Shown: positions 1 through 11,297 of the stretch, piece by piece
How positions within the stretch are numbered: position 1 is the first letter of the stretch
Layout of the letters: every line of letters begins with the position of its first letter
Source of the DNA: Methanosarcina sp. ERenArc_MAG2
Lineage (GTDB): Archaea; Halobacteriota; Methanosarcinia; Methanosarcinales; Methanosarcinaceae
Direction: 5' to 3'
Length of the DNA: 64,000 bases
Assembly: GCA_023955635.1 (NCBI GenBank)
Contig: JAMXHR010000018.1
Location: 1 to 64,000 of the forward strand
Made by a program: the position numbers and the translations under genes
The notes under the pieces: model-generated
The model's database searches: none
Seen by the model: only the letters and a program-made list of their open reading frames with translations
Told to the model about the DNA's origin: nothing

Positions 1-15
1 CTAACACGAAGATTA

Positions 16-621
16 ATGGAAGTAGGAGTCAAAAACTTGGATTTCGATACTACTGTACAGTTTCATGGGCATGTCTGTCCCGGACTTTCCATTGGCTACA
101 GGGTAGCAACACTTGCTGCCGACCTTTTCCGAGACCGAAGTAGCGATGAAGAACTGGTTGCAATTGTAGAAAACCGGTCCTGCGCCGTGGATGCCATTCA
201 GGTAATAAATGGCTGCACCTGTGGGAAAGGAAACCTTATTTTTAAAGATCATGGGAAGCATGTGTACACATATTTCAAAAGAGGGAATAAAAAAGCCCTG
301 AGAATTTCCCTGAAACCCGATGTTCTCCCTCCAGACGAAAAGCATACTGTACTCTTTGCAAAATTGAGGGCAGGCACTGCAAGCCCTGAGGAAACAAAGG
401 AGTTTCGGGCCTCACATGAAGCGAAAAGCCAGCTGGTTCTGGAAATGCCAGAGGAAGAACTTTTCTGGGTCAGGGAAGTGGAAATTGAGCCCCCTGAAAA
501 AGCCATAGTTTATCCCACCGTTATCTGCAGCAAATGCGGGGAAGGTTTTATGGAACCTCTCGGTAGGGTGAGAAGCGGAAAAATAGTCTGCATCCCCTGC
601 TCTGAGGCAAAAGATGAATGA
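16..621 (+). CDS. FmdE-family protein with C-terminal zinc ribbon
   Basis: This 201-residue protein matches the family named after subunit E of formylmethanofuran dehydrogenase. Residues 1-130 form the FmdE domain, recognisable by the HGHVCPG motif near residue 18 and a CTCGKGN segment near residue 68. Residues 171-196 form a four-cysteine zinc ribbon (CSKCG followed by CIPC), the usual C-terminal part of archaeal members. The role in the cell is not established; binding of metal or molybdopterin is often assumed. The first ATG is used. The 3' end overlaps the following trmO start by eight bases, so the two genes are probably translationally coupled. No other formylmethanofuran dehydrogenase gene is adjacent, so this is likely a stand-alone paralog. 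Confidence 0.85.
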   Translation: MEVGVKNLDFDTTVQFHGHVCPGLSIGYRVATLAADLFRDRSSDEELVAIVENRSCAVDAIQVINGCTCGKGNLIFKDHGKHVYTYFKRGNKKALRISLKPDVLPPDEKHTVLFAKLRAGTASPEETKEFRASHEAKSQLVLEMPEEELFWVREVEIEPPEKAIVYPTVICSKCGEGFMEPLGRVRSGKIVCIPCSEAKDE

Positions 622-1032
622 AAATTCGGAGGCTTCCGAAACAATTGAAATGGTTCCTGTAGGCTATGTGGAAAACGATTATATTGAGCCTGTGTACAAC
701 GAAGAGGTCTACAAGAAGGTTTCAAAGATAGTCCTGAAGGAAGAATTTACAGATGGGCTTTACAGGATCGAAGACTTTGACAAACTGTACGTTCTCTTCT
801 ATTTTAGCAAATCGAAAGGATATGAACTCATCCATCGCCGCCGTTATGATGGGGAGATTTCCGGAGTTTTTGCCAGCAGAAGCCCTCACCGCCCTAACAG
901 TATAGGGTTAACGGTTGTAGAGCTTTTGAAAGTAGAGGGAATGTGCTCCATGTAAAAAGTCTTGATGCTATTAATGGAACACCAGTGCTCGATATTAAGC
1001 CCTACAGAAAAGAGACGGAAGAAAAGAATTAA
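614..1032 (+). CDS. trmO: tRNA methyltransferase TrmO (YaeB/VirR family), apparent frameshift
   Basis: The protein begins with the family signature VPVGYVENDYIEP and contains SPHRPNSIGLTVVELL, the SAM-binding motif of TrmO, which methylates the threonylcarbamoyl-adenosine at position 37 of some tRNAs. As written the frame stops at 955 after LLKVEG. The next frame continues without a break with the expected end (NVLHVKSLDAINGTPVLDI and on to a stop at 1032). Adding one base in the short G/A run near 938-943 restores a 139-codon gene of normal length for the family. I read this as a one-base sequencing deletion rather than true decay, in line with many similar cases in the window. Confidence 0.75.
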
Positions 1033-1152
1033 GTTGCACAGGACTGAAAAAGAACAAAGACTACAACAAATCGGCAAATCAAAAATCAAAAAACATATAT
1101 TTTTTATTATTCAGATGAAAAAGAAAAGGGGAGAACCCCTTTTGAATTTAAT

Positions 1153-4100
1153 TTACATTTTCTTTTTATAGAACCCGAGATAAATTCCACCAACCGCGAC
1201 TACCACGAAGAGAATTCCGAATATATCGGAACCCGAGAACGAGACGTCGCCAGTATCTGCTTTTTCAGTTGAACTATTCTCCATTTCATAACCTTCCACG
1301 TAATTGGAATCTGCCGATTTCTGAATGTCAGGGGCGGCTTCCGAAGAATCAGTTCCGTACCCTGCATCTGAATCCTGAGAAGTCTGATTGCTAGCTGACT
1401 CTCCCGAGGTCGCTTTAGAGGTCTGGTTGCTGGATACGCTGCCTTTTGATACTACAGCATTTCCAGTACTGTGGCTGCTACTACTGCTCCAGATCTCTTC
1501 TGTGGTCTCCAGAGTTTCGGCTTTAGTTGCAGCTTCCATTTGCTCAGAGTAGCCTGGAACAGATACCGTTCCACTTACGAATTCATGAAGCAGGGGATTT
1601 CCGCAGGTATGGTGACAGCACGAAGCCCCATTCTCGGCCACGGACTGTTCATATTCCGTTGCAAGGCTTTCAATAACGTCTTCAGAAGGTGTCCAGTAGT
1701 CGTGCCTGACAGCTTCAAGCATCCTGGCAGTGAGCGACTGGTAAGCATCGGGATTATTCTGCTTGAACCATTCCCTCATAGAAGGATCATTAGCATATGT
1801 TTCATACACCTCTTGCCAGACAGTATCATCCACAAGATCAGGAGCACTTACTTCCCAGCCAAAAAGGTTGTTCACAAAATCTGACATCATGCTGCCGCCT
1901 GAGTATCCGGAACTCTGCATCCCTTCGATCCACTTGTCATTGAAATACCTGGACCTCAGGTCCTTGCTAAGGTATTTCTGCATTCCAATCATTTGAGCTC
2001 CTTCAGGGTCACTGGTATCCGAAACATACATCTCGGGAGTTGTGCCGTCCCCTTTGACGTGCCTTGTTGCCAGGTTCAGACCACCGAAGTACTGGAAAAA
2101 GTCATCGTTATCAAGGGAGTCATAAAGGTTTGAAGAAGCCGAATGTACCGACGCTTCAACGTTTTTCAGGTTGCCTTCAAGAAGTTCTCTGGATTGTATG
2201 CCCCAGAAATCCTCCCCGTAAGCATATCCCATTTTGTCGAGGTATACGTTTGCAATAGCTTCTTCGTTTTCCCAGGTCCCGCTTGCACTGACAGCGTCTG
2301 AGACTCCGATATCATAAGTACCGTCCATTACCGCAAAGCAACGCATTGTAGAGAGTTTTGTTGCAGTTTCATTGTCATATCCTGCAGCAACCAGGGAATC
2401 GTAGATTGTAAGAGAGCTCTGATTAACGTAGTTGGGATAGTTTACACCAGGAAGAGAGCTTGCAAGTTTCACAGCGCTGTCTACCATTTTAATCTTATCC
2501 GGGAAAGCATCCCTCATTCCTGCGGTGGTATAAACAACATCAATGCGTGGTCTCCCCGGTTTTGAAGTGTCATAATTCGGCAGTAATTCTTTTTCAGGGA
2601 TAGCCTCAACTCCGGTTACATACCCATACTCATCCCAAACAGGCTGCACTCCGAGCATATAAAGTACTTCTGCTTCCAGAGTTCCATGGTCACCGATAAA
2701 CTCTACCCCGAACCTTGAGAATGAAATTTTTTCAGGGTATTCCCCATGTTCTTTATAGTAGTCCTCAAGCAACTGGATTGCAAGAGATTTTCCGACCTCC
2801 CACGTTGCCTTTGAAGGATATAGCTTCGAATTTATGCTATAATAATTGCGTCCTGTAGGTACTGCGTCAGGATTCATTATAGGGTCCAGTCCCGAACCTG
2901 GGGAAATAAAGCCTCCTTTTAGGGCTGAAATAATTTTGTCAATTTCCACATCGCAGTCAAGAAGCCGGTCCTTATAGTCCAGCCCTTGTTCAAGATCAAG
3001 TGTAACTGTGCGGTTGGTTTCTCCATAAACTGCAAGCTGTGCACTGGAAACATTTGTATTATTGGTTACGACCTCCCAGATAAGTCTGGTAACTTTTGTA
3101 TCATTTAACGGGATCCCAAGAGGATAAACAGACTCCGGATAGAAGGCAGCAGTGGTATTGTCTTCAAAGCTTCCTCCAAGCATAGACCTTACCATTCCGG
3201 AAAGTTCGTCTTTTTCAGGATCGGTCATATTTGTTGAAGGGACATGGCTGAGAATATGCATCCCGTAGGGGATATTTTCATTTCCTATATCTTCCAGATA
3301 TTCGTGAAGGACATTTTTAACGAAATTCCCAAACTCTTCCTCGTTATAATCTCGAAGGGCAGTCACGTTCTCTATTCCCAGATCGACACTGAGATTGAGC
3401 GTTGTTATCTCGTCGATTATGGCTTGCCTGTATCCTGCCCTGGTCTGGGAAGTAATGCTGGGATCGTAGTACTGCTGAACATCAATTGAGAGGTTCAATA
3501 AGCCTCCATAAAGTCCGCTGCGTTCAAGGGTTGGAGTCAGATGATCAATAATCAGGGCATTACCTCTGTACTCCGCAGTTATTCCTTCTCCCACGTTGGC
3601 AACTATATAGGGGTAGATATTTGGAATGTCCTGCAGTAGTAGAGGAGACCAATCTGAAGTCCGGTTCATGCCGTAAGTAGAACCCGGGAGCCATTCATGC
3701 GTGCCATGAGTTCCCATATGAATAAGTGCATCAGGCTGCCAGTCATGGTTCAGCCAGAGGTAGAAAGCTATGTACTGGTGTGTGGGGGTACAACGTTGCT
3801 GTGGTAAAGGGTGTCATTATTTTGGCCTGTTCCCCTGGCAGGCTGAGGCATGAGCCAGATATTTCCGAAACGCACCGTAGGAATTACAATATACTTTCCG
3901 GTTTCATTCTCATAGATCATAACGCTCTTATCTTGAGGCAGATCTTCGGACCAGGGTTCTCCCCATTCCGCTGTTACATTGGCTCGCAGATTTTCCGGAA
4001 TTTCAGACTCAAACCACTCTTTGTAGGTCTCCATAGGTATGAGTTGCAGTCCCCACTCAGTCTTGTTTTCGACCATTTCATTTAGAACTCCAGGAGCCCA

Positions 4101-5501
4101 GGAACCGACATTGATACCCTGATTTTGAAGCATCTCCATAAGTGCACTGCTGTTATCAGGAATTCCGGAGACTTCATACCCGCTTTCGTTCATTGAATTG
4201 AGAAGATCAAGCATGCTCTGGGTGGTGTTAAGGTAATTTGCCACTATATTGTCTTTTCCTGAAGGGTAGTTGTAATAGATGACAGCTACTTTTTTGTCCT
4301 CATTAGCCTTTGACTTCAGCTCCGCCCAATTAATTGATCTATTTACCATCCAGTCAATCTGAGAAGGCAGAGGTTCGTAGTTGCTTTCACCGGTTTCGGA
4401 ATCGTAATTATCAGTTCCTATTACAATATATTCGAAAATCCCATCAATGCTTGGAAGCAGAGTCTTGTATACAATCTCGTCATTAGGGATACCCCTGTTA
4501 CTGTCAGCCACATCAGTAGAATTAGCTGTAACAACCAATCCCGTGAGGACAGGAACGTCAAGGTCTTCCAGCTCCTGTACACCTTTATCAGGATCTTCGT
4601 AATTCAGACGGAAACTCTTAAGGGAAATTACACACTGGACAAGAGGTTCTCCGTTTTCATCAAAGTAAAATTTGTGGATGTCGTTGAAGGTATCGAAACC
4701 TGCAATTACGTTGCAGCCCTTTCCTTCCAGATCCCGGATGAGAGCATCTATGACTTCAAGGTTGTCACCTGTATAATCAGAAGCATGGAACCATATCCCG
4801 ATAGTGGGCTTGCTCTTATCGTAAATGTGTCGTGGCTCAGTTGAGTTAGAGTACCACTCAAGGTAATCGGTGGTGTTTTCAAACCAGTCGGGCTGAGATT
4901 CGTTTGTAGAAGAACGTGTATCCGGATGGTAAAGTCCGGCTTCGGGAAACTCTATAGGATCCTCATAAACCCAACTGTCAGTAAGCTCAGGTTTATCTCC
5001 GTAAGTTTTTGCGAGATAGGTAAGGAAATTTTCAGCGTTTTTCTTCAGGACTCCTCTAGAACCCATATTGTAGAAGAATTTCTCTTCGGTCGAATTGTAC
5101 GGGCTGGTTCCGGCAAAAATCTTGTCATAACTTGAGGTGTTGATATATGTCGGGTCTATCATAGAAGTAATATCTATGAGTGCAGTCCCATTTTTATGGG
5201 CACTTTCAAGGTCGTCCCCGATATCTTCGAACTGAGACCAGAGCATGTAGGAAAATACTATGTCCTGGTTTTCAAAGGTGACATTGCTAAAGTCCGAATA
5301 GCCTGAAATATACGTTACATTTATACTTGCATTGTATGGATTTGACTCCTCTGCCGTAGCAAGGGCGCTTCCATCATAACAGATAAAAGTAATATTTACC
5401 TGATTTTCACCAGCCGATACGTTCTGTGCTAGCAGTAAAAAGACCACTGCACATAAAATCAATAACCTGCATCCTGCCGTACGCATCTTATCCCCAGCCA
5501 A
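1153..5501 (-). CDS. Secreted, membrane-anchored CobN/HmuS-like chelatase, apparent frameshift
   Basis: About 1,449 residues of the CobN/magnesium-chelatase H family. An N-terminal signal peptide (LLILCAVVFLLLAQNVSAG) and a C-terminal transmembrane helix (IFGILFVVVAVGGIYLGF) followed by KKK mark it as facing outward, unlike cytoplasmic cobalt chelatase. Family motifs include MGTHGTHEWLPGSTYG, GDHGTLEAEVLYMLGVQPVW and GRPRIDVVYTTAGMRDAFPD. A Ser/Thr-rich stalk lies before the helix. The frame breaks near 3768 between VVPPH and QYIAFYLWL; one missing C in a CAC repeat explains it. Cell-surface CobN homologs of this design resemble HmuS of Bacteroidota, which strips iron from heme, so an extracellular tetrapyrrole dechelatase is as plausible as a cobalt chelatase. 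The substrate cannot be told from sequence. Confidence 0.8.
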
Positions 5502-6032
5502 TATATCATGAGCCCTGGAACACCCCGGGAGAAAAATAACCCGTATGTCTGCCCACTAGCCTATTTTTTATTAAAAGTTTGATACTTTAGGAATCTACGC
5601 TAGAACAACCTTCAAGTTTTAAAATTGAAATTGGAGGCTCTCGGTTCTAACTATAAATTCAAATCCGGAACTTTCTAAAATCAATAAGCAATCCATTCTT
5701 TATGATAGATTCAACATTCGGAGCATTAGGGAATAAAATACATAAAACAAGGTTTTTGGCTCACAATTATTAGCTATTCAGGTAAAAAGGTTGAAAGATA
5801 GCGTTTTTACACAATGTGTAATCAGATAGTCCTCCAAAATAAGTGCATAAATTAAGGATCTAAAGTACCTTTTTTGGATGATAAACATACATGCAGGGTT
5901 TCCAGGTAAAAATATTCATTAAAAACCTCATTTTTAGAAAAAATAGATCCCATTAATCTTTAAAAATAGTAATAAAGTTGAATAATAGCTTAAAATCCTA
6001 TGAAAAATAATATTTATAGCTCTTAGCTGTTT
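5502..6032. other. Intergenic region upstream of the CobN-like gene
   Basis: AT-rich non-coding DNA between the start of the CobN-like gene and the left end of IS1 copy 1. It should hold the promoter of the leftward chelatase gene. I see no convincing open frame, tandem repeat or RNA gene. Confidence 0.5.
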
Positions 6033-7195
6033 GATGGTCAATTTGTATTCGATTGGTATTATATATTATAAATTATATGTATATCTTATGGGGAAAAGAG
6101 GTCCAACACCACAATTTACTAACGTTTCCTGTCCGAACAAAGACTGTGAGCTCTATGGTCTTAGTGATCAAGGCAATGTTATTGGAAATGGAACTTACAT
6201 AAGCCGTGGAGAAAAAACAAGAAGATATCTTTGCCGTCATTGCGGCAAAGCTTTTTGTGACCATACAGACACTTTTTATCATGATCTTCGCAAAGATGAG
6301 AAAACTATCGATTTAGCTCTAAAAATGTCTATGAAAGGTATGAGCATTGAAGCCATTTCCGATGTTTTAGAGGTACAACCTGCCAGTATAAAGCGATGGT
6401 TAGTTCGCGCATCTGAACAATGCGATAAAGTAAATGATGTTATGATGAAGAACCTGGATGTTCCAAAGATAGAAATGGACGAACTGTGGGTAATAATCCA
6501 AAAAAAGAGTTCCACGGATGAAAGATTACGAAGATGATGGGCCATGGATGTGGGTAGCTTTTGTACCAGGTTGCAGGCTAATACTTTACTTTTTAATAGG
6601 TCCAAGAAAACAGTATGTTGCAGACAAGTTGGTTGAATTAGTTAATAAACGTCTTTCGGATAAAATTCCTGTTTTTGTCACAGATGGGTTGAACTTTTAT
6701 AGAGAAGCTCTTTTGAAACAATTTGGAGTTTTGAGCGAGTTTCCAAGAACTGGGAAAAAAGGAAGACCAAAGAAAACAAAAATCGTTCCCTCTGATGATT
6801 TAAGGTATGCACAGGTAGTCAAAACAAGAAAAAATGGGGTACTTGAGAAAGTAGAGAAGAAGATCATCTTTGGAGAAGATATTGATCAAAGCGAAATCTC
6901 AACAACTTTACTTGAAAGACAAAACCTGACTTTTAGACAGGATAACAACAGAGTTTCAAGGAAAACAATAGGGTTTTCAAAAATGAAAGAATGGTTAGAG
7001 TATCAAATGAAGTTATATTGTACACATTTTAACTTCTGTAGAGGTCATGGAGGATTAAGGTACAAAGATGAAAGAGGGGTTGAATGTAAAAATACACCGG
7101 CAAGAGAGGCAGGGATTATTGAATCAAAGTGGACTTTAAGGGAACTATTGAAATTTAGGTGTGTCAAAACATCAATCGGATAAAGATGGACCATC
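6033..7195 (+). mobile_element. IS1-family insertion sequence, copy 1
   Basis: A 1,163-bp element bounded by imperfect inverted repeats of about 25 bp, both starting GATGGTC (6033-6057, and the reverse complement of 7171-7195). It carries the two overlapping transposase frames typical of IS1. The flanking octamers, AGCTGTTT on the left and ATATGTTT on the right, match at six of eight positions. This suggests an aged target duplication or later exchange between copies. It is about 97% identical at protein level to copy 3 at 39.8-42.3 kb. Confidence 0.85.
6088..7183 (+). CDS. IS1-family transposase, two frames joined by recoding (copy 1)
   Basis: Frame A (ATG at 6088, stop at 6537) encodes a zinc ribbon (CPNKDC and CRHCGK) and a helix-turn-helix. 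Frame B (6518-7183) encodes the DDE nuclease part, with WMWVAF and IPVFVTDGLNFY near the catalytic aspartates and KTIGFSKMKEW near the end. Frame B lies in the +1 (equivalently -2) frame relative to A. The frames meet at a run of seven A just after the CAA codon of WVIIQ, and reading through there gives a continuous protein of about 365 residues. The same A7 is kept in the other two IS1 copies of the window, so it is likely a real recoding site. The ATG at 6088 is chosen because MGKRGP is the conserved start. Confidence 0.82.
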
Positions 7196-7444
7196 ATATG
7201 TTTTGTATGGGTTGAAAATAATTTTTGAGTCTTTTTAATTTTTTCTGGATCTTCTTCAATTTTGAAAAAATCAAGAAATTTCATTCTAATTTGAGTAAAC
7301 TAATCTACTCATTTTGAGAAAGTTTATTTATTGATGCAAGAACTTATCCAATTTTTTTGTTACATGCCCTATTTTTATGGAGATTTTCATCAGCTACCGC
7401 TATAGGAATTCCATTTTAAATTGAAGAGTTATTTTTTTCTACCT

Positions 7445-8731
7445 TTATCCATATTGGAATCTTGCCCTCATTAAAGGTGAGAATCCTCTCCATTTTCCAG
7501 TACTGAAACACCGTTTGTTGAAATAAGTAAACAAATTATAACAGAAATTAGTTAGCCCACTATCAGTTTTGAATGATCTTGCTTTGTCTACAATATCACC
7601 TATCAAAGAAAATATCTGTTCCATTGTGTTATCTGTCTCAGGTGTAAAACCCTTTTTCAAGAAACTTACATTTTTCGTGAAAATCTCTTTTGCATAAGAA
7701 ATTGCTTTATGAGACGCTTTTGAAAGTTCCAGACCAGAATCCAATTCTCGGATCTTTTGAAAACATACAACAGCACTGATAACCGTATCAGAGCGTATTA
7801 ATTGACATATCTCATTGTACACAAGCTCATCATTACCTGGAATATTTGTGATGGAATTGAATTCGTCACTGTATCTCTTACTAACGTTTTTTAATTGATG
7901 GAACACGCAAAAGGAGTGAGCCACTTCAGGGAAGACACTTTTTACAGCTCCAATAATTGCTTTATCTTCGTCAGAAACGATCTTTTGTATTTTACCTTCA
8001 GGAAATCGGTTTTTTATTCGTATGAAAAGAGGCATCAGAGCTTCAATTGTTGGTAATCTGTCAGTTATCTCAAAATCCAAAACGACCTTTTCTTTTGTGG
8101 CAATAACGTAAACAGATTTATATCGCATCTTTTTCCATTCTTTTTCTGAAATTTCTCTTCCCAACAGAGTTTCAAATTTCTTTTTCCATCCTTTTTTGAT
8201 CCAATCTCCATCAACATACAATGTTCTGTCAAAAGCAATATTTTGATCTAAAAGTTCTTGCTTTGAAAGCTCTGCTTGTTGTTGCTCATATAACCATAGT
8301 GAAGTGGCACAAGGAGCTCTCCCACAGAAATCAGTTAGTCCTTCTGTATATGTTTCTCCAATTTTTCGAGAATTGTTTAGACTGCATCGCCCATCGTATC
8401 TAACAGACATTTGTTTTTCATAAAACTCATAACTGTAATTTGCAGAACCAGGAACACCAATAATCTGATCATGGAAATGTTTCTTACAAGAAAAACAAGT
8501 CCAGTATGTAACATCGCGAGCTATAGTACCGTGACTTGATAAAATAAAACGAGTGTAGTGAGAGTTTACATGTAATTTACTTCCACAATCATCACAATGA
8601 GTAGGAGAATATACAAAGAACATAGGGTAGTATCGATTTTCAACCAAAACCTTTGGTAAAGGAATTATTATTTTTCCGTCAACAACCGTTTTTGCCATTG
8701 ATTTGTCTATTGCGAGGTTCCCTTTTCCCAT
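7445..8731 (-). CDS. MULE/mutator-like DDE transposase
   Basis: A 428-residue protein that begins MGKGNLAIDKSMAKTVV. Two CxxC pairs (CDDCG and CFSCKK) in the first 120 residues form a zinc-binding domain. The catalytic region contains LYVDGDWIKKG, then IVSDEDKAIIGAVKSVFPE followed by HSFCVFHQLKN, the pattern typical of MULE-type transposases, with a later DNTMEQIF that may supply the last acidic residue. I could not find terminal inverted repeats or a target duplication in the flanks, so the limits of the element are unknown. It may be an immobile remnant, although the reading frame is intact. Confidence 0.7.
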   Translation of the reverse strand: MGKGNLAIDKSMAKTVVDGKIIIPLPKVLVENRYYPMFFVYSPTHCDDCGSKLHVNSHYTRFILSSHGTIARDVTYWTCFSCKKHFHDQIIGVPGSANYSYEFYEKQMSVRYDGRCSLNNSRKIGETYTEGLTDFCGRAPCATSLWLYEQQQAELSKQELLDQNIAFDRTLYVDGDWIKKGWKKKFETLLGREISEKEWKKMRYKSVYVIATKEKVVLDFEITDRLPTIEALMPLFIRIKNRFPEGKIQKIVSDEDKAIIGAVKSVFPEVAHSFCVFHQLKNVSKRYSDEFNSITNIPGNDELVYNEICQLIRSDTVISAVVCFQKIRELDSGLELSKASHKAISYAKEIFTKNVSFLKKGFTPETDNTMEQIFSLIGDIVDKARSFKTDSGLTNFCYNLFTYFNKRCFSTGKWRGFSPLMRARFQYG

Positions 8732-8980
8732 TCACAACTATATTATATCAATATAATTAAAATATTATTGTTTTGTATGATATGAGAGAAAGTCTGAAGA
8801 CCAGAAAATAATAAAAAGTCTCTAATTTTTCAGTTGAAAAGTAACTACACAAAATCAATAATCATCGATGTTGAATGTGATTCCCAAGATAAATCATTTC
8901 AAATATTATTTATGTTGTATTAAATTTAGAATCACATTCTAAATTACCCACTCGAAATAGCGAAGAGCTTTATTATTAAA

Positions 8981-9157
8981 TTACGCTCGCCAGAGAGCTA
9001 TAATCTTATCAATTGCTATGTGCGTGTATTTTCCATCCTGTTCAAGAGTGAGCACATTGTCTGCGCAGGCTTTCACCTTTCCGTTAAAAACATCAGGCCC
9101 CCCGCAGTAGACATCTATAACTTCATCAAGATGGTGTTCCACTATAAAAGACTGCAT
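8981..9157 (-). CDS. Small 58-residue protein, paralog 1 (beta-barrel-like)
   Basis: Translation from the ATG at 9157 gives 58 residues starting MQSFIVEHHLDEVIDVYCGG and ending DKIIALWRA. A GAGGTG ribosome-binding site sits about nine bases upstream. The alternation of short strands around GKVKACADNVLTL resembles a small SH3/LSm-like barrel, but I do not recognise the family with certainty. A close paralog lies just upstream on the same strand (9213-9391), so the pair arose by tandem duplication. Function unknown. The conserved YCGGPDVF segment with one cysteine is the most distinctive part. Confidence 0.65.
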   Translation of the reverse strand: MQSFIVEHHLDEVIDVYCGGPDVFNGKVKACADNVLTLEQDGKYTHIAIDKIIALWRA

Positions 9158-9212
9158 TTCTTTGCACCTCAGCTATATGAGTTATATGATTTTGAAATAT
9201 TAAGTTTTGAAA

Positions 9213-9391
9213 TTATTGTGCCCACAGAGCTATTATTTTATCAATAGTTATATGGGTAAGCTTTCCGTCGTTTTTGATGGTGAGAACATTATCGGCACAG
9301 GCTTCTACTGTTCCTCTGAAAATGTCAGGCCCCCGCAGTAGACATCTACAGCCTTGCTGAGGTAATGTTCCACTATAAATGATTGCATCAT
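9213..9391 (-). CDS. Small protein, paralog 2, apparent frameshift
   Basis: The start MMQSFIVEHYLSKAVDVYC aligns with paralog 1, after which the frame is lost inside a run of G. Paralog 1 has six G in the GGG-GGG codon pair for Gly-Gly; this copy has five. Restoring one G gives a protein of about 59 residues with the same ending (DKIIALWAQ). A GAGGGA ribosome-binding site lies just before the start at 9391. The preserved reading frame on both sides of the single gap argues for a sequencing deletion rather than an old pseudogene. Confidence 0.6.
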
Positions 9392-9916
9392 GTATTCTTC
9401 CCTCTTGTTTTCTGTTACTGATTGTTCTGTTACTGATTAGTTAACTGTTAGCTTGTTTGCTGACACATACGGACTTTACACCTGCACGCATCCGCTAATT
9501 GTAAATACTCCTTATAAAATATAAATATATTTAGAAACTTAAATTGATTTTCGTGATTCTGCGCCTTCACTTTCCTTAAAGAAAGTTAACTTACTTGCTC
9601 AAAAGCCTGTCCATTTCTCAGTTTCTCGTTTTCCCGCAAAATAAAGAGATAATTATATGACCTTTTTCTTCAGGTTGATTTGTGTTAGGGATTCGAGAAA
9701 GTTAAGTTTAGCTGAAGAATTATTGTGAAGTCGAGTTTTTAGAAAAAGAAGGATTAACTCAAAGAATATCTAATAAGTTCTGAGGTTTGTGCTTATTTTT
9801 AAAGACCTTGCAGGTCTTCAAGAATCAAACATTTTTTGTTCAGATTAACTACTCTCGTTTTCGATTGACGATTTCTTACATATTCTATATTGGAACTATT
9901 AAATAAGACATATTGG
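9392..9916. other. Intergenic region between the small paralogs and IS1 copy 2
   Basis: About 525 bases of AT-rich DNA with no credible open frame. It must contain the promoter of the leftward small-protein pair; the stretch near 9511-9535 (TATAAAATATAAATATAT) is the best TATA candidate. No repeats or RNA genes are apparent. Confidence 0.4.
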
Positions 9917-9924
9917 AGTCTCTC

Positions 9925-11088
9925 GGTCGTCTGGTTTTATACGGTTGATGTTTTGAAACATCTGAATCTGAGCAACTCTTTTAAAGTCTATTTTGATTGA
10001 GTGATTCCCGCTTCTCTTGTAGGTGTATTTTTACGTTTAAAACAGTTTTCATCCTGATATGTTAACCCACCATGTTCTCGACAGAAATTAAAATACGTGC
10101 AGTACAGAATCATTCGATTTATTAAGTACTCTATTTTCTTCGAGAATCCTATTGTCTTTCTTGAGATCCTGTTGTTGTCCTGTCTGAATGTCAGATTTTG
10201 CCTTTCGAGTAAACTTGTAGATATCTCAGTTTCTTCAATGTCTTTTCCAAATATAATCTTCTTAACAATCTTCTTTAATTTTCCTCCCTTCCTGTTTTTG
10301 ATTACCTGAGCAAAGTTCAGGTAATCAGATGGAACACGTTTTGGATTCTTTGGCCTTCCTCTCTTACCTGTTCTAGGAAACTCTATTATTTCTCCAAATT
10401 GTTTCAGAAGAGCTTTCCCATAAAATTCCAAACCATCAGAGACAAAAAGAGGCAATGGTTCTGAAAGACGTCTAGCCGTTAATTTAACTAATTCATCCGC
10501 AACATACTGTTTTCTCGGACCAATGACAAAAGCAACTATTAACCTATAACTTGGTGCAAAAGCTACCCACATCCACGGTCCATCATCTTCATAATTTTCC
10601 ATTCTAGGGACGATTTTTTTGGACTATTACCCATATCTCATCCATTTCTATCTTGGGTACTTTCAGGCCTTTCATAAAGACCTCATTAACCTTATTGCAG
10701 GATTCTGCTGCACGATCTAACCATCTACGTACAGTTGCTGGCTTTATATCCAATACATCTGCAATACCCTCTTCACTCATCCCTTTCATGGACATTTTTA
10801 AAGCTAATTCAATAACACGTTCTTCTTTACGGAGATCATAATAGAAAGTGCCTGTATGGTCATTGAATACTTTGCCACAGTTCCGACAGATGTATTTTCT
10901 AACTTTTTCTCCACGACTCACAGATGTTCCATTTCCGACAACGTTGTCCTTACCTTTAAGGCCATAAAATTCACATGAATCATTTGGACAAGCGACGTCA
11001 GTAAATTGTGGTTTTGGACCTCGTTTTCCCATAAATAGTATTATAATATTTGTATTATATAATATCAACCCAATGAAAATAGACGACC
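9925..11088 (-). mobile_element. IS1-family insertion sequence, copy 2, with perfect 8-bp duplication
   Basis: A 1,164-bp element bounded by 25-bp imperfect inverted repeats beginning GGTCGTCT. The flanks carry a perfect eight-base direct repeat, AGTCTCTC, at 9917-9924 and 11089-11096, the size expected for IS1. Its transposase is clearly diverged from copies 1 and 3, so it represents a second IS1 subtype. The intact duplication indicates a fairly recent insertion. Confidence 0.9.
9988..11032 (-). CDS. IS1-family transposase, two frames joined by recoding (copy 2)
   Basis: Frame A (start 11032, stop 10604) carries the zinc ribbon (CPNDSC, CRNCGK) and helix-turn-helix; frame B (10602-9988) carries the nuclease domain (WMWVAFAPSYR, LPLFVSDGLEFY, SRKTIGFSKK). 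As in copy 1 the two parts meet at CAA followed by seven A in total, and frame B is offset by +1 relative to A. The overall protein would be about 348 residues. Although the protein differs from copy 1 at many positions, the A7 tract and its reading phase are conserved, which supports a functional recoding signal. The ATG giving MGKRGPKPQ is preferred over the upstream ATG at 11068. Confidence 0.82.
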
Positions 11089-11297
11089 AGTCTCTCCCAA
11101 CAAACGAAATCTTTTATTTACGTCTTATTATTTTTTTCTTTGCCATCATTTAATAATATTTTTATTTAATAATGTTTTCATTATAACTTGTTTTATTATT
11201 CATTCATTTCAGAGGAGAGTCCTCCAAACTACGAAATATTTATATATTTAGACGTGAGTTTATACATAGATAAATCAACTTTACTTGATTTATCTAA

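Noticed and set aside
3726..4085. Plus-strand open frame across the CobN break
   Set aside because: Shadow of the CobN-like gene; no start signal and no family pattern.
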